A stretch of 64,000 bases of DNA from an archaeon (GTDB lineage Archaea; Methanobacteriota_B; Thermococci; Methanofastidiosales; NM3), in assembly GCA_004212155.1 (NCBI GenBank), contig RXIG01000008.1:31827-95826 (forward strand). The letters are read 5' to 3'. Position numbers and translations under genes: made by a program. Below are positions 52,634 through 61,595 of the stretch, piece by piece (the first letter of the stretch is position 1; every line of letters starts with the position of its first letter). Below the pieces are notes generated by a model, which was given only the letters and a program-made list of their open reading frames with translations, was not told where the DNA came from and searched no databases.

Positions 52634-54031
52634 CTAGTCGGATGTGGCCTTTTCCGCAACATCGTCGTGCACGAACGGCTCGCTGAGCCGCGAAAGGGCC
52701 CTGCGGAACCAAACATACCCGACGATGGCAGATATGAAGTCGCCCGTAGCGATCGAGAGCCACACGCCCACTACAGGGAAGTCGAATACGTAGATGAGCA
52801 AGAGCGCCATGGGCACCGACACGACGCCCGAACGGATGAACGCCAGTACGAACGATGGATAGCCCCGTCCGATGCCCTGGAATCCCGCGGCCGAGAGGAA
52901 CGAGAGCGGAAGGATGGGATAAAACGGCGCCAGCACGCGCAGGTATCCCACGCCGATCGAGATGACGCCCTCCTCATTGGTGAAGATGTTCATGATCTGC
53001 CCTGGAAAGGCGTAGAATACCACGAGGCACACGAGCATGAGGCCAACAAGCATCTTCATGGCATAGACGTTGATGCGCCGGATGTTGTCATAGAGCTGCG
53101 CACCCTTGAAGAACCCAACCGCGGAGACGAATGCGCTCGAGAGCCCGATCATCGGAAGGAAGACGAGCGACTCGACACGGAACCCCACGCCAAACGCAGC
53201 GAGCGCGTCACGGCCAAACGGTGCCAGTATCGAATTAAGGAAGAACAAAGAAAGCGAGAACGAGAGGGTTCCAAGCGAGGCGGGGAACCCCACGTCGACG
53301 ATACCTCGCAGTATCGACGTGCTGAATGAGAAGTGTTTCATGTCGAATCGCAGGAACGTGCTCTTTTTCACGAACAATAGATAGAATATGAATATGAACA
53401 CGAGGGCCCGTGACAACACCGTTGCGACTGCCGCACCGGCGACGCCCCAGTCGAGCACGAAGATGAAGATGGGGTCGAATATCACGTTGAGCACCGCTGC
53501 GATGCCCATGATGATCATGGGATGCTTCGTGTCGCCCTCGCCGCGCAACACGGCGTTTGCTATAACGGTGAGGTACATGAACACCGACCCAAGAAGGATC
53601 ACGAACAAGTATGCATACGCCTCATCGTAGACGGCAGGGGGGGCATCGAGGAATCCAAGAAGCGATGGGAGCGCCAGGAGCCCGACGATCGTCGTCGCTA
53701 CGGCGCCGATGAAGGCAAGAATGAGCGCATGCTCGGCCGCATTGTCGGCATCACGCAGATGCCTTCCCCCTATGGAGCGTGCTATGAGCGACTGTGCGCC
53801 GATGCCAAAGCCGCTGGCAAGCGCGATGATAAACACCTGGAACGGGAACGCAAGACTGACGCCAGCAAGCGAACTTGGGCCGAGCCGTCCGACGAATATG
53901 GTATCGACGATGTTGAAGCCGGTCTGGAAGGTGAACGCCACGATCATGGGCAGCGCGAGGCCGAGCAGGCCGCGCTCGGGGTGGTCCTGCAGCGTGACGA
54001 AGTGGGACGACCGTGTGGTGCGTTGTTCCAT
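52634..54031 (-). CDS. MATE-family multidrug/organic cation exporter
   Basis: A 465-residue protein with 12 predicted membrane helices in two homologous halves. MATE features are LALPMIVAFTFQTGFNIVDT, FVGRLGPSSLAGVSLAFPF and GFGIGAQSLIARSIGG. It exports cationic compounds using Na+ or H+. The start at 54031 begins the conserved N-terminus; a longer frame would extend past the likely promoter. It is convergent with budA, 14 bases apart. Confidence 0.92.
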   Translation of the reverse strand: MEQRTTRSSHFVTLQDHPERGLLGLALPMIVAFTFQTGFNIVDTIFVGRLGPSSLAGVSLAFPFQVFIIALASGFGIGAQSLIARSIGGRHLRDADNAAEHALILAFIGAVATTIVGLLALPSLLGFLDAPPAVYDEAYAYLFVILLGSVFMYLTVIANAVLRGEGDTKHPMIIMGIAAVLNVIFDPIFIFVLDWGVAGAAVATVLSRALVFIFIFYLLFVKKSTFLRFDMKHFSFSTSILRGIVDVGFPASLGTLSFSLSLFFLNSILAPFGRDALAAFGVGFRVESLVFLPMIGLSSAFVSAVGFFKGAQLYDNIRRINVYAMKMLVGLMLVCLVVFYAFPGQIMNIFTNEEGVISIGVGYLRVLAPFYPILPLSFLSAAGFQGIGRGYPSFVLAFIRSGVVSVPMALLLIYVFDFPVVGVWLSIATGDFISAIVGYVWFRRALSRLSEPFVHDDVAEKATSD

Positions 54032-54111
54032 GATCTCACAGGGAGCTAGTTTCAATACTACGTTTAAAAGTCTTATCGGGCTTCGAGCAATGCGAACGGG
54101 CCACTTCACGC

Positions 54112-54125
54112 GAAATATTTTAAAA
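54112..54125 (+). promoter_or_regulatory. TATA promoter of the pus10-rpl21e-rpoF-ksgA operon
   Basis: GCGAAATATTTTAAAAGGG is centred about 29 bases before the pus10 ATG at 54147, so the mRNA is probably almost leaderless. Confidence 0.55.
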
Positions 54126-54146
54126 GGGAACGACGGCATCACATCC

Positions 54147-55232
54147 ATGGAGGATGCACCGCGACTCTGCCCGTTTTGTGCCGATCGGCTTGGCATCGCC
54201 GACTACAGGGAGGGCCGCTGCGAGATCTGCAACGACACATGCATGGACACGTCTCTTGCCGACACCATCGATCCCACGTTCGAATATCACACGTTCAACG
54301 TCGGCGTCGTGCTGCCAAAGGACGTCGTCGAACGCGACGAGGCGTTCGTGCGAGAGCACGAGCTCGCCCATGCACATGGTATCAAGACCGCTCTCAATCG
54401 TGCGCTGCGCTCGCGACTCAGCGAACGGCTCAACGCACAGGCCGACACCGAGGACCCCGATGTCATCTTCGAGATCGACCATATCAAGGGACGGGTGTTC
54501 TATAGGATCAAGTCGCTTGCCCTGTGCGGCCGCTACAGGAAGGAGGTGCGCACCATCCCCCAGACCAGGTGGTGGTGCACGAAGTGCAGGGGAAGGGGAT
54601 GCGAACACTGCGGCCACACGGGAAAGATGTATCCCACCTCTGTCGAGGAGATCGTGAGCGCCCCCATCATGCGCGTCGCCAGCGGAAGGAAGACGAAGTT
54701 CCATGGGGCAGGACGCGAGGACATCGACGTGCGCATGCTCGGAGAGGGACGTCCGTTCGTCCTGGAGATCATCAATCCCAAGGTGCGCACGCTTGACCTG
54801 GAAGCGCTCCAGGATGAGATAAACAAGGACGAGCGCGTACACGTGTACGATCTTCGACCCTGTGAAAAGGCGCGTATCGAGAAGCTCAAAAACACGAAAT
54901 ATAGAAAAACATACAGAGCCCATATCGATAAAAAACTTTCAAATAATGAGATTGAGCTTATAGAAAAAAAATTAGAGACTGAAATACGTCAAAGAACGCC
55001 AATAAGGGTTTCACACAGAAGAAGCGATAAAATACGAAAGAGAAAAGTTTATAAAGTAAGGGGAAATAACAATAAAACTACAGTACTGGAGATATATTGT
55101 GACGGCGGCCTTTATATTAAGGAGCTAATATCAGGTGATGAAGGCCGAACGAATCCCAGTGTTTCCAGCATTCTTGGTACACATGTGCGCTGTACTGCGC
55201 TTGACGTGCTCGAGGTACACTGTGATTTGTGA
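54147..55232 (+). CDS. pus10: tRNA pseudouridine synthase Pus10
   Basis: A 361-residue archaeal Pus10 that makes pseudouridine 54 and 55 in tRNA. The N-terminal THUMP-like part has zinc ligands CPFC and CEIC. The catalytic domain has the active-site Asp in AGREDIDVRMLGEGRPFVLE, followed by VSSILGTHVRCTALDVLEVH near the C-terminus. The ATG at 54147 is chosen from the promoter spacing and the family N-terminus. It is first of the ribosome/RNA-polymerase operon. Confidence 0.95.
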   Translation: MEDAPRLCPFCADRLGIADYREGRCEICNDTCMDTSLADTIDPTFEYHTFNVGVVLPKDVVERDEAFVREHELAHAHGIKTALNRALRSRLSERLNAQADTEDPDVIFEIDHIKGRVFYRIKSLALCGRYRKEVRTIPQTRWWCTKCRGRGCEHCGHTGKMYPTSVEEIVSAPIMRVASGRKTKFHGAGREDIDVRMLGEGRPFVLEIINPKVRTLDLEALQDEINKDERVHVYDLRPCEKARIEKLKNTKYRKTYRAHIDKKLSNNEIELIEKKLETEIRQRTPIRVSHRRSDKIRKRKVYKVRGNNNKTTVLEIYCDGGLYIKELISGDEGRTNPSVSSILGTHVRCTALDVLEVHCDL

Positions 55233-55250
55233 CGAGATGTGGTGATTGAT

Positions 55251-55547
55251 ATGACACTTAGATCCAAAGGATTCAGAAGTAAGACGAGATCGAAGCTCTC
55301 AAAGCGAAGGAGAGACAGGGGAATGCTTCCGATAACACGCTCATTGGCCATCTTCGACGTTGGTCAGACGGTGCACATAGTGCTCGAACCGTCCGTGCAC
55401 AAGGGCATGCCCCATCCTCGTTTCCACGGCAAGACCGGCAAGGTCGTAGAGCGAAGGGGAAGAAGCTACCTTCTCCAAGTACGTGAGGGTGACGCAAGGA
55501 AGCTCATCATCTCACGACCCGAGCATCTCAAAGCTCAAACACAGTGA
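55251..55547 (+). CDS. rpl21e: Ribosomal protein L21e
   Basis: A 98-residue basic ribosomal protein (KGFRSKTRSKLSKRRRDRGM; HPRFHGKTGKVVERRGRSYL). It lies in the conserved euryarchaeal order L21e-RpoF-DUF655-KsgA. The ATG at 55251 follows GTGGTGAT. Confidence 0.97.
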   Translation: MTLRSKGFRSKTRSKLSKRRRDRGMLPITRSLAIFDVGQTVHIVLEPSVHKGMPHPRFHGKTGKVVERRGRSYLLQVREGDARKLIISRPEHLKAQTQ

Positions 55548-55552
55548 TATGC

Positions 55553-55891
55553 ATGATTGGCAAAAAGATAATCGACGAACAGTACGTGACCCAGGCTCGC
55601 GCGAAGGAAATACTCGAGAAGCGCGAGGAAGGCATCGAACCACTCTATGAGCAAAAGACGGCGCTCATCATACTCAACAGGTTTACCCACATCACTGCAA
55701 GCGATGCCGAGGAAATGGTTGAAAAGATACGGGAAGGAGTACCCCGTATAAAGACAGAGAACATCGTGAAAATCGTCGATTTGATGCCACAGGACAAGGA
55801 TGACCTCAACGTTCTTTTTTCAAAGGAAAGGGTAATACTCACCGATGACGAAGTAGCTACGATTCTTGAGATAGTCGACAACTACCGCTGA
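55553..55891 (+). CDS. rpoF: RNA polymerase subunit F (Rpb4)
   Basis: A 112-residue Rpb4 homologue that forms the polymerase stalk with RpoE. Typical segments are AKEILEKREEGIEPLYEQKT and LTDDEVATILEIVDNYR. The ATG at 55553 is preferred; a GTG at 55544 overlaps the L21e stop. Confidence 0.93.
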   Translation: MIGKKIIDEQYVTQARAKEILEKREEGIEPLYEQKTALIILNRFTHITASDAEEMVEKIREGVPRIKTENIVKIVDLMPQDKDDLNVLFSKERVILTDDEVATILEIVDNYR

Positions 55892-55925
55892 TACATGTGG
55901 CCACAACTTGAGGTGAGACGTTTTT

Positions 55926-56477
55926 ATGAGTCCAAAGAAATATGAAACGGAAGCCATAGTGCTCGATTATCTTCCAAGCGGGCACTACGGGGACGGGATG
56001 CCCTCCTACAAGAGGGTGCCCATAGCGCAGCTTTTGGGAACGAACTTCTTTTCGCTTCTCGAGGTCGTGCCAAAAGAAGAGCTCTCCACGTATGATCGGG
56101 TCTTCATTGGCAAGGGCGACAGGGCAAAGATATCCCATGTCAAGCGAAGGGTGCACTACAATGAGCTGACATCGTATGCCAAGTCCGAGCTCGAGGAGAT
56201 ACTCAAGGTGGTTGTTACCGAACAGGAAGAGCGGTTCGTACGGTTCTTCAACAACGCCCGCCCCATCTCCATCAGGTCACACCAGCTCGAGTTGTTGCCT
56301 GGCATAGGGAAAAAGCTCATGAAGGAGCTGCTTGCCGAGCGGGAGAAGAAACCGTTCGAGAGCTTCCACGACATCCAAGAACGCGTGGGCTCTGTGCCCG
56401 ATCCGGTGCACATGCTCGTCAAGCGCATCCTCGCAGAGCTCAACGAGGAAGACAGGTACAAGGTCTTCGTACGCTAG
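55926..56477 (+). CDS. DUF655 protein with helix-hairpin-helix
   Basis: A 183-residue protein: an N-terminal OB-like strand set (EAIVLDYLPSGHYGDGMPSY) and a C-terminal helix-hairpin-helix (LELLPGIGKKLMKELLAERE). The family is always found between rpoF and ksgA in euryarchaea and probably binds rRNA or another nucleic acid. The exact role is not known. Confidence 0.92.
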   Translation: MSPKKYETEAIVLDYLPSGHYGDGMPSYKRVPIAQLLGTNFFSLLEVVPKEELSTYDRVFIGKGDRAKISHVKRRVHYNELTSYAKSELEEILKVVVTEQEERFVRFFNNARPISIRSHQLELLPGIGKKLMKELLAEREKKPFESFHDIQERVGSVPDPVHMLVKRILAELNEEDRYKVFVR

Positions 56478-56539
56478 AGGACACTTGACCATACAATTCT
56501 TTTTATGATTCATCTTCCATAAGCACTAGTGATACAACC

Positions 56540-57337
56540 ATGTTCAAGGACCCACGGCCACTATTGAAGCGCCACGGACTCGAGGCGAAAAAGCACCATT
56601 CGCAAAACTTCCTCATCTCACCACGGGTCGTCTCGGTAATGGCATCATATGCCCGGGGCACCGTGCTCGAGGTGGGGCCAGGCGTCGGAACGCTTACCGA
56701 TGCGCTCGCAGAACGGGCAGAGCGCGTCATAGCGATCGAGAAGGACCCCTACCTGTGCTCGGTGTTGGAGCAGGAGTATTCGTGGGCAAACGTCGAGGTG
56801 ATCAATCGCGACGTTCTGGAAGGGGAGCTGCCCGCATTTGACGTCTGCATATCGTCAGTGCCCTATGCCATCTCGTCGCCGCTGTTGTTCAAGTTGCTCG
56901 ATGAGCCGTTTGATACGCTCGTCTTGCTGCTCCAACGCGAGTTCGTGGACCGGCTCGTGGGACGGGGCGAACCGTCGCGACTCACCTTCATGGCGCAGAG
57001 CATGGCCGATGCGCGAAACGTGCTAGCGGTGCCAAGGACCAAGTTCTACCCCCCGCCACGCGTGGACTCCGCCGTAGTCGAGATCGTTCCCAACCGGAAG
57101 TTCGAGGTCGACGCATGGTACCGTCGAACCGTCGAGGGCCTGCTCACCCACAAGCGCAAGCGCGTTCACAATGCGCTCGTCGACAGCAGGGCAATATTTA
57201 ACAAAGGAAAGGACGAAATGAAAAGCATCGCAAAGAACGCGCCCCATGCACGAACGCGTGTCGTCGAACTCGACATCCATGAGGTGCGGGAGATAGCTGA
57301 TTATCTCAACAGCGAGTGTTTTGAAGAAGGTGGGTAG
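56540..57337 (+). CDS. ksgA: rRNA adenine dimethyltransferase KsgA/Dim1
   Basis: A 265-residue enzyme dimethylating two adjacent adenosines at the 3' end of 16S rRNA. SAM motif I is TVLEVGPGVGTLTDALAERA, and the catalytic motif IV is VCISSVPYAISSPLLFKLLD. The N-terminal HHSQNFLI block is canonical. The next gene starts directly at the following base. Confidence 0.96.
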   Translation: MFKDPRPLLKRHGLEAKKHHSQNFLISPRVVSVMASYARGTVLEVGPGVGTLTDALAERAERVIAIEKDPYLCSVLEQEYSWANVEVINRDVLEGELPAFDVCISSVPYAISSPLLFKLLDEPFDTLVLLLQREFVDRLVGRGEPSRLTFMAQSMADARNVLAVPRTKFYPPPRVDSAVVEIVPNRKFEVDAWYRRTVEGLLTHKRKRVHNALVDSRAIFNKGKDEMKSIAKNAPHARTRVVELDIHEVREIADYLNSECFEEGG

Positions 57338-57895
57338 ATGGAGCTCAGTGAACAGGTCTTGGATCGTATACGTTCGGTCCCTGGCGTATTGCATGCCCAG
57401 GAACTGGATGAGAGGCAACGCATTATGGTAAAGAAGCTTGAGAAGCAGGCGGAAAACACCGGCGCAGCTGGTGGACTCATGGAGTTTGTCAACGAGGGCG
57501 TATGGGAAGCGCTCGCCCGGGAGCATGTGATCCTCATCGTCGCAGACAACGAGCAGGGATTTCGCGACCCACCCGAACCGTGGACGCTCATGGTCGATGA
57601 GAAGAAAAACGTCATCGGCGAGTGGCTGCATCCCGAGAGGATCGAGGGATTCAAGGAAAAAAAGAACGTGCAGTTCATCAGCAGCGACTTCGTCCTCTAC
57701 ACAGACAGGAAACGCACGGGAAAATGCTATTTCCTGCTGCCAGGCATATCATTTCCCGAGATCGAGGACGTGGTCGGCGTAGACAACGTGGTGAGCGGCA
57801 GCGTTTCGCCGCCCGCGGACGCCTACCTGAAAAAGGAAGTAAATATGACCGAGAACTACTGGACGATACTGGTGGGATACGATGAATCAGATTGA
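57338..57895 (+). CDS. Conserved-looking protein of unknown function
   Basis: A 185-residue soluble protein. It begins MELSEQVLDRIRSVPGVLHA and contains a mixed alpha/beta core (ALAREHVILIVADNEQGFRD; IEGFKEKKNVQFISSDFVLY). No signal, membrane segment or catalytic motif is visible. It starts immediately after ksgA and overlaps the DUF2098 gene by 14 bases, so it belongs to the operon. I do not recognise a family. Its position suggests RNA modification or ribosome work, but this is only context. Confidence 0.7.
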   Translation: MELSEQVLDRIRSVPGVLHAQELDERQRIMVKKLEKQAENTGAAGGLMEFVNEGVWEALAREHVILIVADNEQGFRDPPEPWTLMVDEKKNVIGEWLHPERIEGFKEKKNVQFISSDFVLYTDRKRTGKCYFLLPGISFPEIEDVVGVDNVVSGSVSPPADAYLKKEVNMTENYWTILVGYDESD

Positions 57896-58154
57896 TGTTG
57901 GGTCGTATGCGCGCTACGTCAACACCGGCACCATAGGCAGGGTCGTTGATGTGCGTGAGGAGGACGGCATGACGTTTGCCAAGCTTGATGCAACCGAGCT
58001 CTATTACGACATCACGTACCTCGAGGCGGCAGAGAAGCCGGCCGAGGAGGCAAAACGCACGGGACATGACCTGGCATTCGAACAGAAGACGCACGATGAG
58101 CTCAGGGACGCGCTCGGCTCGGGCGACATGAGCGAGAACGTTGGCGGCGGATGA
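57882..58154 (+). CDS. DUF2098 small protein
   Basis: A 90-residue beta-rich protein with the DUF2098 pattern (VGSYARYVNTGTIGRVVDVR; LDATELYYDITYLEAAE). Members are found mostly in methanogens and relatives, with unknown function. The ATG lies inside the previous gene (14-base overlap). Its stop adjoins the stop of the convergent DUF4443 gene with no spacer. Confidence 0.85.
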   Translation: MNQIDVGSYARYVNTGTIGRVVDVREEDGMTFAKLDATELYYDITYLEAAEKPAEEAKRTGHDLAFEQKTHDELRDALGSGDMSENVGGG

Positions 58155-58727
58155 TCACAACACGTCATATGCTGCCATCGCCGCAAGCTCGGCCTGCCTG
58201 CGCGTCGAACCGCTCCCTATGATGAGCACGTCTCCGTCGTTGAGCCTGAACGTTTCGCACAGAGTCGAAACGTCCTCCGGATAGTCCGCCTCGATGTCCA
58301 TGAAACCCGGCGGCATTGTCAGCGTGCCGTTCCTGTAGACGAGGACGGTCGCCCCGTCGCCGCCGATCTTTATGGCTTCATCCCTCTGTGATATGCCATT
58401 GCTGACAGAGGCGCTCTTCTGGCGCGCAACGATGCAAAAATCATACGGTCCGAGGCTCAATCGTCCGGCGTCAACATGCGAGGCCATGCGAAAATACGGT
58501 TGTGCGTCGAGATATTCCTTGCCGCGTTGCGTGATGACCTGGCCATGCTGGGTCGATTCGATGAATCCGTCGCGAAGCAGTTTCTTCAGGATCGTCCGAA
58601 CGGAACACTCGGTAAGCTCCATCTTCTTCCTGAGCAGGTGCCTGCCGATAGGCCCCTTCGTATCGATAATGCGCAACGCTCGAAAAACATCATATGCATG
58701 GTAGTTGGGTTGGGGACCCACGCTCAT
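58155..58727 (-). CDS. DUF4443 winged-helix protein
   Basis: A 190-residue archaeal protein. An N-terminal winged helix (MELTECSVRTILKKLLRDGF) is followed by a C-terminal ligand-like domain (GPYDFCIVARQKSASVSNGI; NDGDVLIIGSGSTRRQAELA). It is likely a metabolite-responsive transcription factor. The start at 58727 fits a TATA-like AAAAAGTATTTATC about 25 bases upstream. It follows the arginase-fold gene on the same strand, 56 bases apart. Confidence 0.85.
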   Translation of the reverse strand: MSVGPQPNYHAYDVFRALRIIDTKGPIGRHLLRKKMELTECSVRTILKKLLRDGFIESTQHGQVITQRGKEYLDAQPYFRMASHVDAGRLSLGPYDFCIVARQKSASVSNGISQRDEAIKIGGDGATVLVYRNGTLTMPPGFMDIEADYPEDVSTLCETFRLNDGDVLIIGSGSTRRQAELAAMAAYDVL

Positions 58728-58783
58728 GCCAGCATTACGCAGCGAATTGATAAATACTTTTTGCTGTTTAATTCGCGGCTCAT

Positions 58784-59812
58784 TCAGCCAAAGAGCATAT
58801 TGCCAATGCGCTTTGCCACTGCATACGTGGCGTCCTTCTTGCCATGGTGCTTGAATCCGGCCTTCCACACGTCGATCTCGCTGATGTCGGCACTGACGAT
58901 CTCTTTTTTCGACTCGCGTATGCGTTGCATGTGCGCCTCGATCTCTGCTGTTGACAAGCCCTTGTAATCGATGAATCGGGCACCGTAAATCGCATTGCGT
59001 GAACCAACGTCGATGTCCACCGAGACGTGTATTCGCGAGCAGTCAAGCGAGGACGGGTCAAAGAGTCGTTTGTTCGCACGAAGCCGTTCCTTGGGGAGGA
59101 TGGTGACTCCCATGCCCTCATAATGATGATAAAATGACAAAAAGCGCTGGATGCGCTCATCGCGTATCTGTTCGGTCTTCTTGGACGGGTAGTCGGAGAC
59201 GCCCACGATCATGACGTTCTCGGGCGCTATGTGACCGTCGTCGATGAGCCGGTAGAGGAACGAATCGGCATTGAAGCTCTCCGGGCGATTCACGACGAAG
59301 GGATCGTCGGGGTCGAAATGGCTCTGGGGATTCGTGTCGATGTCGTACTGTATGAGCCCGCAGCGGTAGCTCGGCAGGATGCCGTCGAAGTGGCTGTCGA
59401 ACATGACGACGCCCACATCATCCTTTCCATGCAACTCGCAGGCGTGCATGATCGGTGCCGCGGCAACCGAGTGGTCGACCGCGATCATCAGCGAACGGTT
59501 GTCGCCGACGAGCTCCCCCATGCCGGCCTTGATCGCCTGTGTGTACTCCCAGCACCCATCGCTGTCGATGAAAGCGACATAGTTCTCGACGGTGCTCATG
59601 AAAAGCTCCTCCTCACTTGGGAGGGGCGTGAGCCACGACTCAACGGGGACATTGCCAAGCAGCTGGTGCTTGAACGAAAACGAACGGGAAAGTGCCGTGT
59701 ACGGGTCGGGATGAGGAAGTGAAGCCCGTGCGCGCTGGTCATGCTTGAGGCGCACCACCGACTCGCGTTCGTCCGGGTCGAGGGGAACGCCGTATACAAG
59801 AACATCGTTCAT
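58784..59812 (-). CDS. Divergent ureohydrolase (arginase/agmatinase-fold) protein
   Basis: A 342-residue protein. All arginase-type metal ligands can be placed: His in IAVDHSVAAAP, the DSHFD triad (VVMFDSHFDGILPSY) and SVDIDVGSRNAIYG. However, the usual GGDHS is VDHS and the DxDxxDP proline motif is absent. Length is slightly above the normal ~300. It may hydrolyse a guanidino compound or be an arginase-fold enzyme with another substrate. The N-terminus MNDVLVYGVPLDPDERES at 59812 is family-like. Confidence 0.75.
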   Translation of the reverse strand: MNDVLVYGVPLDPDERESVVRLKHDQRARASLPHPDPYTALSRSFSFKHQLLGNVPVESWLTPLPSEEELFMSTVENYVAFIDSDGCWEYTQAIKAGMGELVGDNRSLMIAVDHSVAAAPIMHACELHGKDDVGVVMFDSHFDGILPSYRCGLIQYDIDTNPQSHFDPDDPFVVNRPESFNADSFLYRLIDDGHIAPENVMIVGVSDYPSKKTEQIRDERIQRFLSFYHHYEGMGVTILPKERLRANKRLFDPSSLDCSRIHVSVDIDVGSRNAIYGARFIDYKGLSTAEIEAHMQRIRESKKEIVSADISEIDVWKAGFKHHGKKDATYAVAKRIGNMLFG

Positions 59813-60029
59813 AGTATCCACGAACCGCAACAGTATAAAAAGATTACGCAAATGAATAATATACGCCATAAAAAGAACGATATGTTCTTAAATACTAGAT
59901 TAACATAACAAATAATAAAAAAATATACCCTATAAAAAAATATGAGATTCCAAATATGATAATTGTTGCTGTACCGTATTCTCCAATAACTTTAAATATT
60001 TATCTAATATTCAATATAATGGTGACACC
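59813..60029 (+). promoter_or_regulatory. AT-rich divergent promoter region, arginase-fold/Lrp genes
   Basis: There is no gene. A TATA (TTTAAATATTTATC, 59992-60005) and a GGTGACACC ribosome site precede the Lrp ATG at 60030. AT-rich blocks near 59860-59900 can serve the arginase-fold gene. Confidence 0.5.
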
Positions 60030-60488
60030 ATGGACGATTTGGATAAACAAATCCTTAACATCCTTCAGGACAACGACAAGACCCCGTACTACGAGATAGG
60101 AAAGCGTCTTGGTGTAGGTTCGACAACGGTTCATTCCCGCGTGAAGAAACTGGTGGAGAACGGGACCATTAAACGGTTCGCCGCCATCGTGGACCCAAAG
60201 CTTGTAGGATATACCGCATGCAAGATGGTCGGCCTCACGGTCCAACCGGATAAGATTGAGGAAGTTGCAGAAAAGATTTCAAAGTTTGACGAGGTCACAA
60301 TGATCGGCACAACGGGTGGCGACCACGACATCGTCATGGAGGTCATAGGGCCGGACGAACGGGCGATTGGACGATTCATAAACGAAAAGATAAAGACGGT
60401 CGAAGGTGTGAAGTCAGGCATCGGCATGATCCATGTCTCGACCTTCACTGAGATCTACAAGCACAATCACAAGATCGTCTTTTACTAA
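60030..60488 (+). CDS. Lrp/AsnC-family transcription regulator
   Basis: A 152-residue regulator with the AsnC helix-turn-helix (MDDLDKQILNILQDNDKTPY; RLGVGSTTVHSRVKKLVENG) and a C-terminal RAM ligand domain (EVTMIGTTGGDHDIVMEVIG). It probably controls amino-acid or feast/famine metabolism. The 3' end overlaps the convergent flavoprotein gene by 4 bases. Confidence 0.94.
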   Translation: MDDLDKQILNILQDNDKTPYYEIGKRLGVGSTTVHSRVKKLVENGTIKRFAAIVDPKLVGYTACKMVGLTVQPDKIEEVAEKISKFDEVTMIGTTGGDHDIVMEVIGPDERAIGRFINEKIKTVEGVKSGIGMIHVSTFTEIYKHNHKIVFY

Positions 60489-61063
60489 TCCTTTCGGACC
60501 GCTTTCACGGCCGCTACGATCCTTTTTCCCAGATTGCGGGCATTTTCTCGCGTGCCCTCGTCATTTTTTGCATCATCCTTCTTCTGGGCATAGACCATGA
60601 GGCCAAGGCCGGGAACGCCCCCAAGGCCGACGACCATCATCTTGTTGGTAAGCATGAATCCGTCAAGCGAGGCGAGCGTGTTGAAGTGGCCCCACTTCCA
60701 TGCAACGGCCACGGATGCGCCAACCTTGTTCTCAAGAGACTTTCCCTGCCGCCATATGACGCGTTCGCGGTCGATGAGCGCCTTGACCTGAGAGGGCACG
60801 TTGCCAAAGTAGACGGGGGCTCCCATGACGATGCCATCGGCAGCAAGCATTTTGTCGTATATGCCCTGTACGTCGTCGTCATGCTTGCAGCGTTTGTTCT
60901 CGGCGCAAAACTCACATGCCTCGCATGGATAGATCGTCTTTCCTGCGATGCTGATAAGCTCGATATCCGCCCCTTCCGCCTCAGCGGAACGAAGCACCTC
61001 TTCGAGGACGAAGTCGGTATTTCCGCCCCTGCGGGGACTACCTGATATGCCTAGTATCTTCAT
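60485..61063 (-). CDS. Iron-sulfur flavoprotein (NADPH-dependent FMN reductase fold)
   Basis: A 192-residue protein with the FMN phosphate loop GISGSPRRGGNTDFVLEEVL and a compact cysteine motif CEACEFCAENKRC, the 4Fe-4S site of archaeal/clostridial Isf proteins. Isf reduces O2, H2O2 or other acceptors with ferredoxin. The start at 61063 begins MKILGISGSP, with GGTGATC upstream. Confidence 0.92.
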   Translation of the reverse strand: MKILGISGSPRRGGNTDFVLEEVLRSAEAEGADIELISIAGKTIYPCEACEFCAENKRCKHDDDVQGIYDKMLAADGIVMGAPVYFGNVPSQVKALIDRERVIWRQGKSLENKVGASVAVAWKWGHFNTLASLDGFMLTNKMMVVGLGGVPGLGLMVYAQKKDDAKNDEGTRENARNLGKRIVAAVKAVRKD

Positions 61064-61595
61064 TTGATCACCATGATAGCTTCCTGACGAGGCTATAAAT
61101 ACGTTTTTGTGAAAAATACGACGAAGAATCACAATGAGGCGGTATCGTGCTTTAGCGTTGCCCATATGCCGTGATTAGAGCCATGCAAGGGCACCAAAGT
61201 AACATGAAGCGCGCCTGTTTTTGTGACGATCTCAATCAAGATGCATCCCAAAGACAGAGGCATGACATGCGCTATCGCAGGCAGCATGGTACGGAGGATT
61301 CATTCTTGGGGGAACATTCTAAATTTCATATGGAGCCACATTGGAAGAGACTGGTCGCCGTTCAGTGTTATCTGCAAAGGCATCCTCTCTCTGTTGAAGT
61401 GACAACACCCTGAAAATCACGGCCGCAATGTCTTCGGGAAACAATGTTCTGTTGAGAGCAAATATTATACACATAAGAACTATTTATGTCTTATTGTATT
61501 ATATAAATTATTAATATGTCTTATTAGACATTATAATAACTCTTTAAGGAATACATTTATATATCGTTTCATGCTAGAAAAGCTAGGTGTAACTT
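61064..61595 (+). other. 532-bp intergenic region: spacer, then AT-rich control region of the ABC transporter gene
   Basis: The left two-thirds contains an 80-codon open frame (61171-61413) rich in His, Arg, Gln and Cys. It lacks a ribosome site and looks non-coding or decayed. The right third (61455-61595) is AT-rich, with the repeats listed separately and a TATA (ACATTTATATATCG, 61553-61566) before the gene at 61596. Confidence 0.5.
61485..61531. repeat. Direct repeat and palindrome upstream of the ABC binding-protein gene
   Basis: TATGTCTTATT occurs at 61485-61495 and 61515-61525, exactly 30 bases apart (about three helical turns). The second copy forms a perfect inverted repeat ATGTCT-TATT-AGACAT (61516-61531). 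It looks like an operator for a regulator bound on one DNA face, possibly the HTH protein encoded downstream at 62830. Confidence 0.45.

Noticed and set aside
61171-61413. 80-codon frame between the flavoprotein and ABC genes
   Set aside because: Rich in His, Cys, Arg and Gln, no ribosome site, and unlike the acid-rich proteins of this genome.
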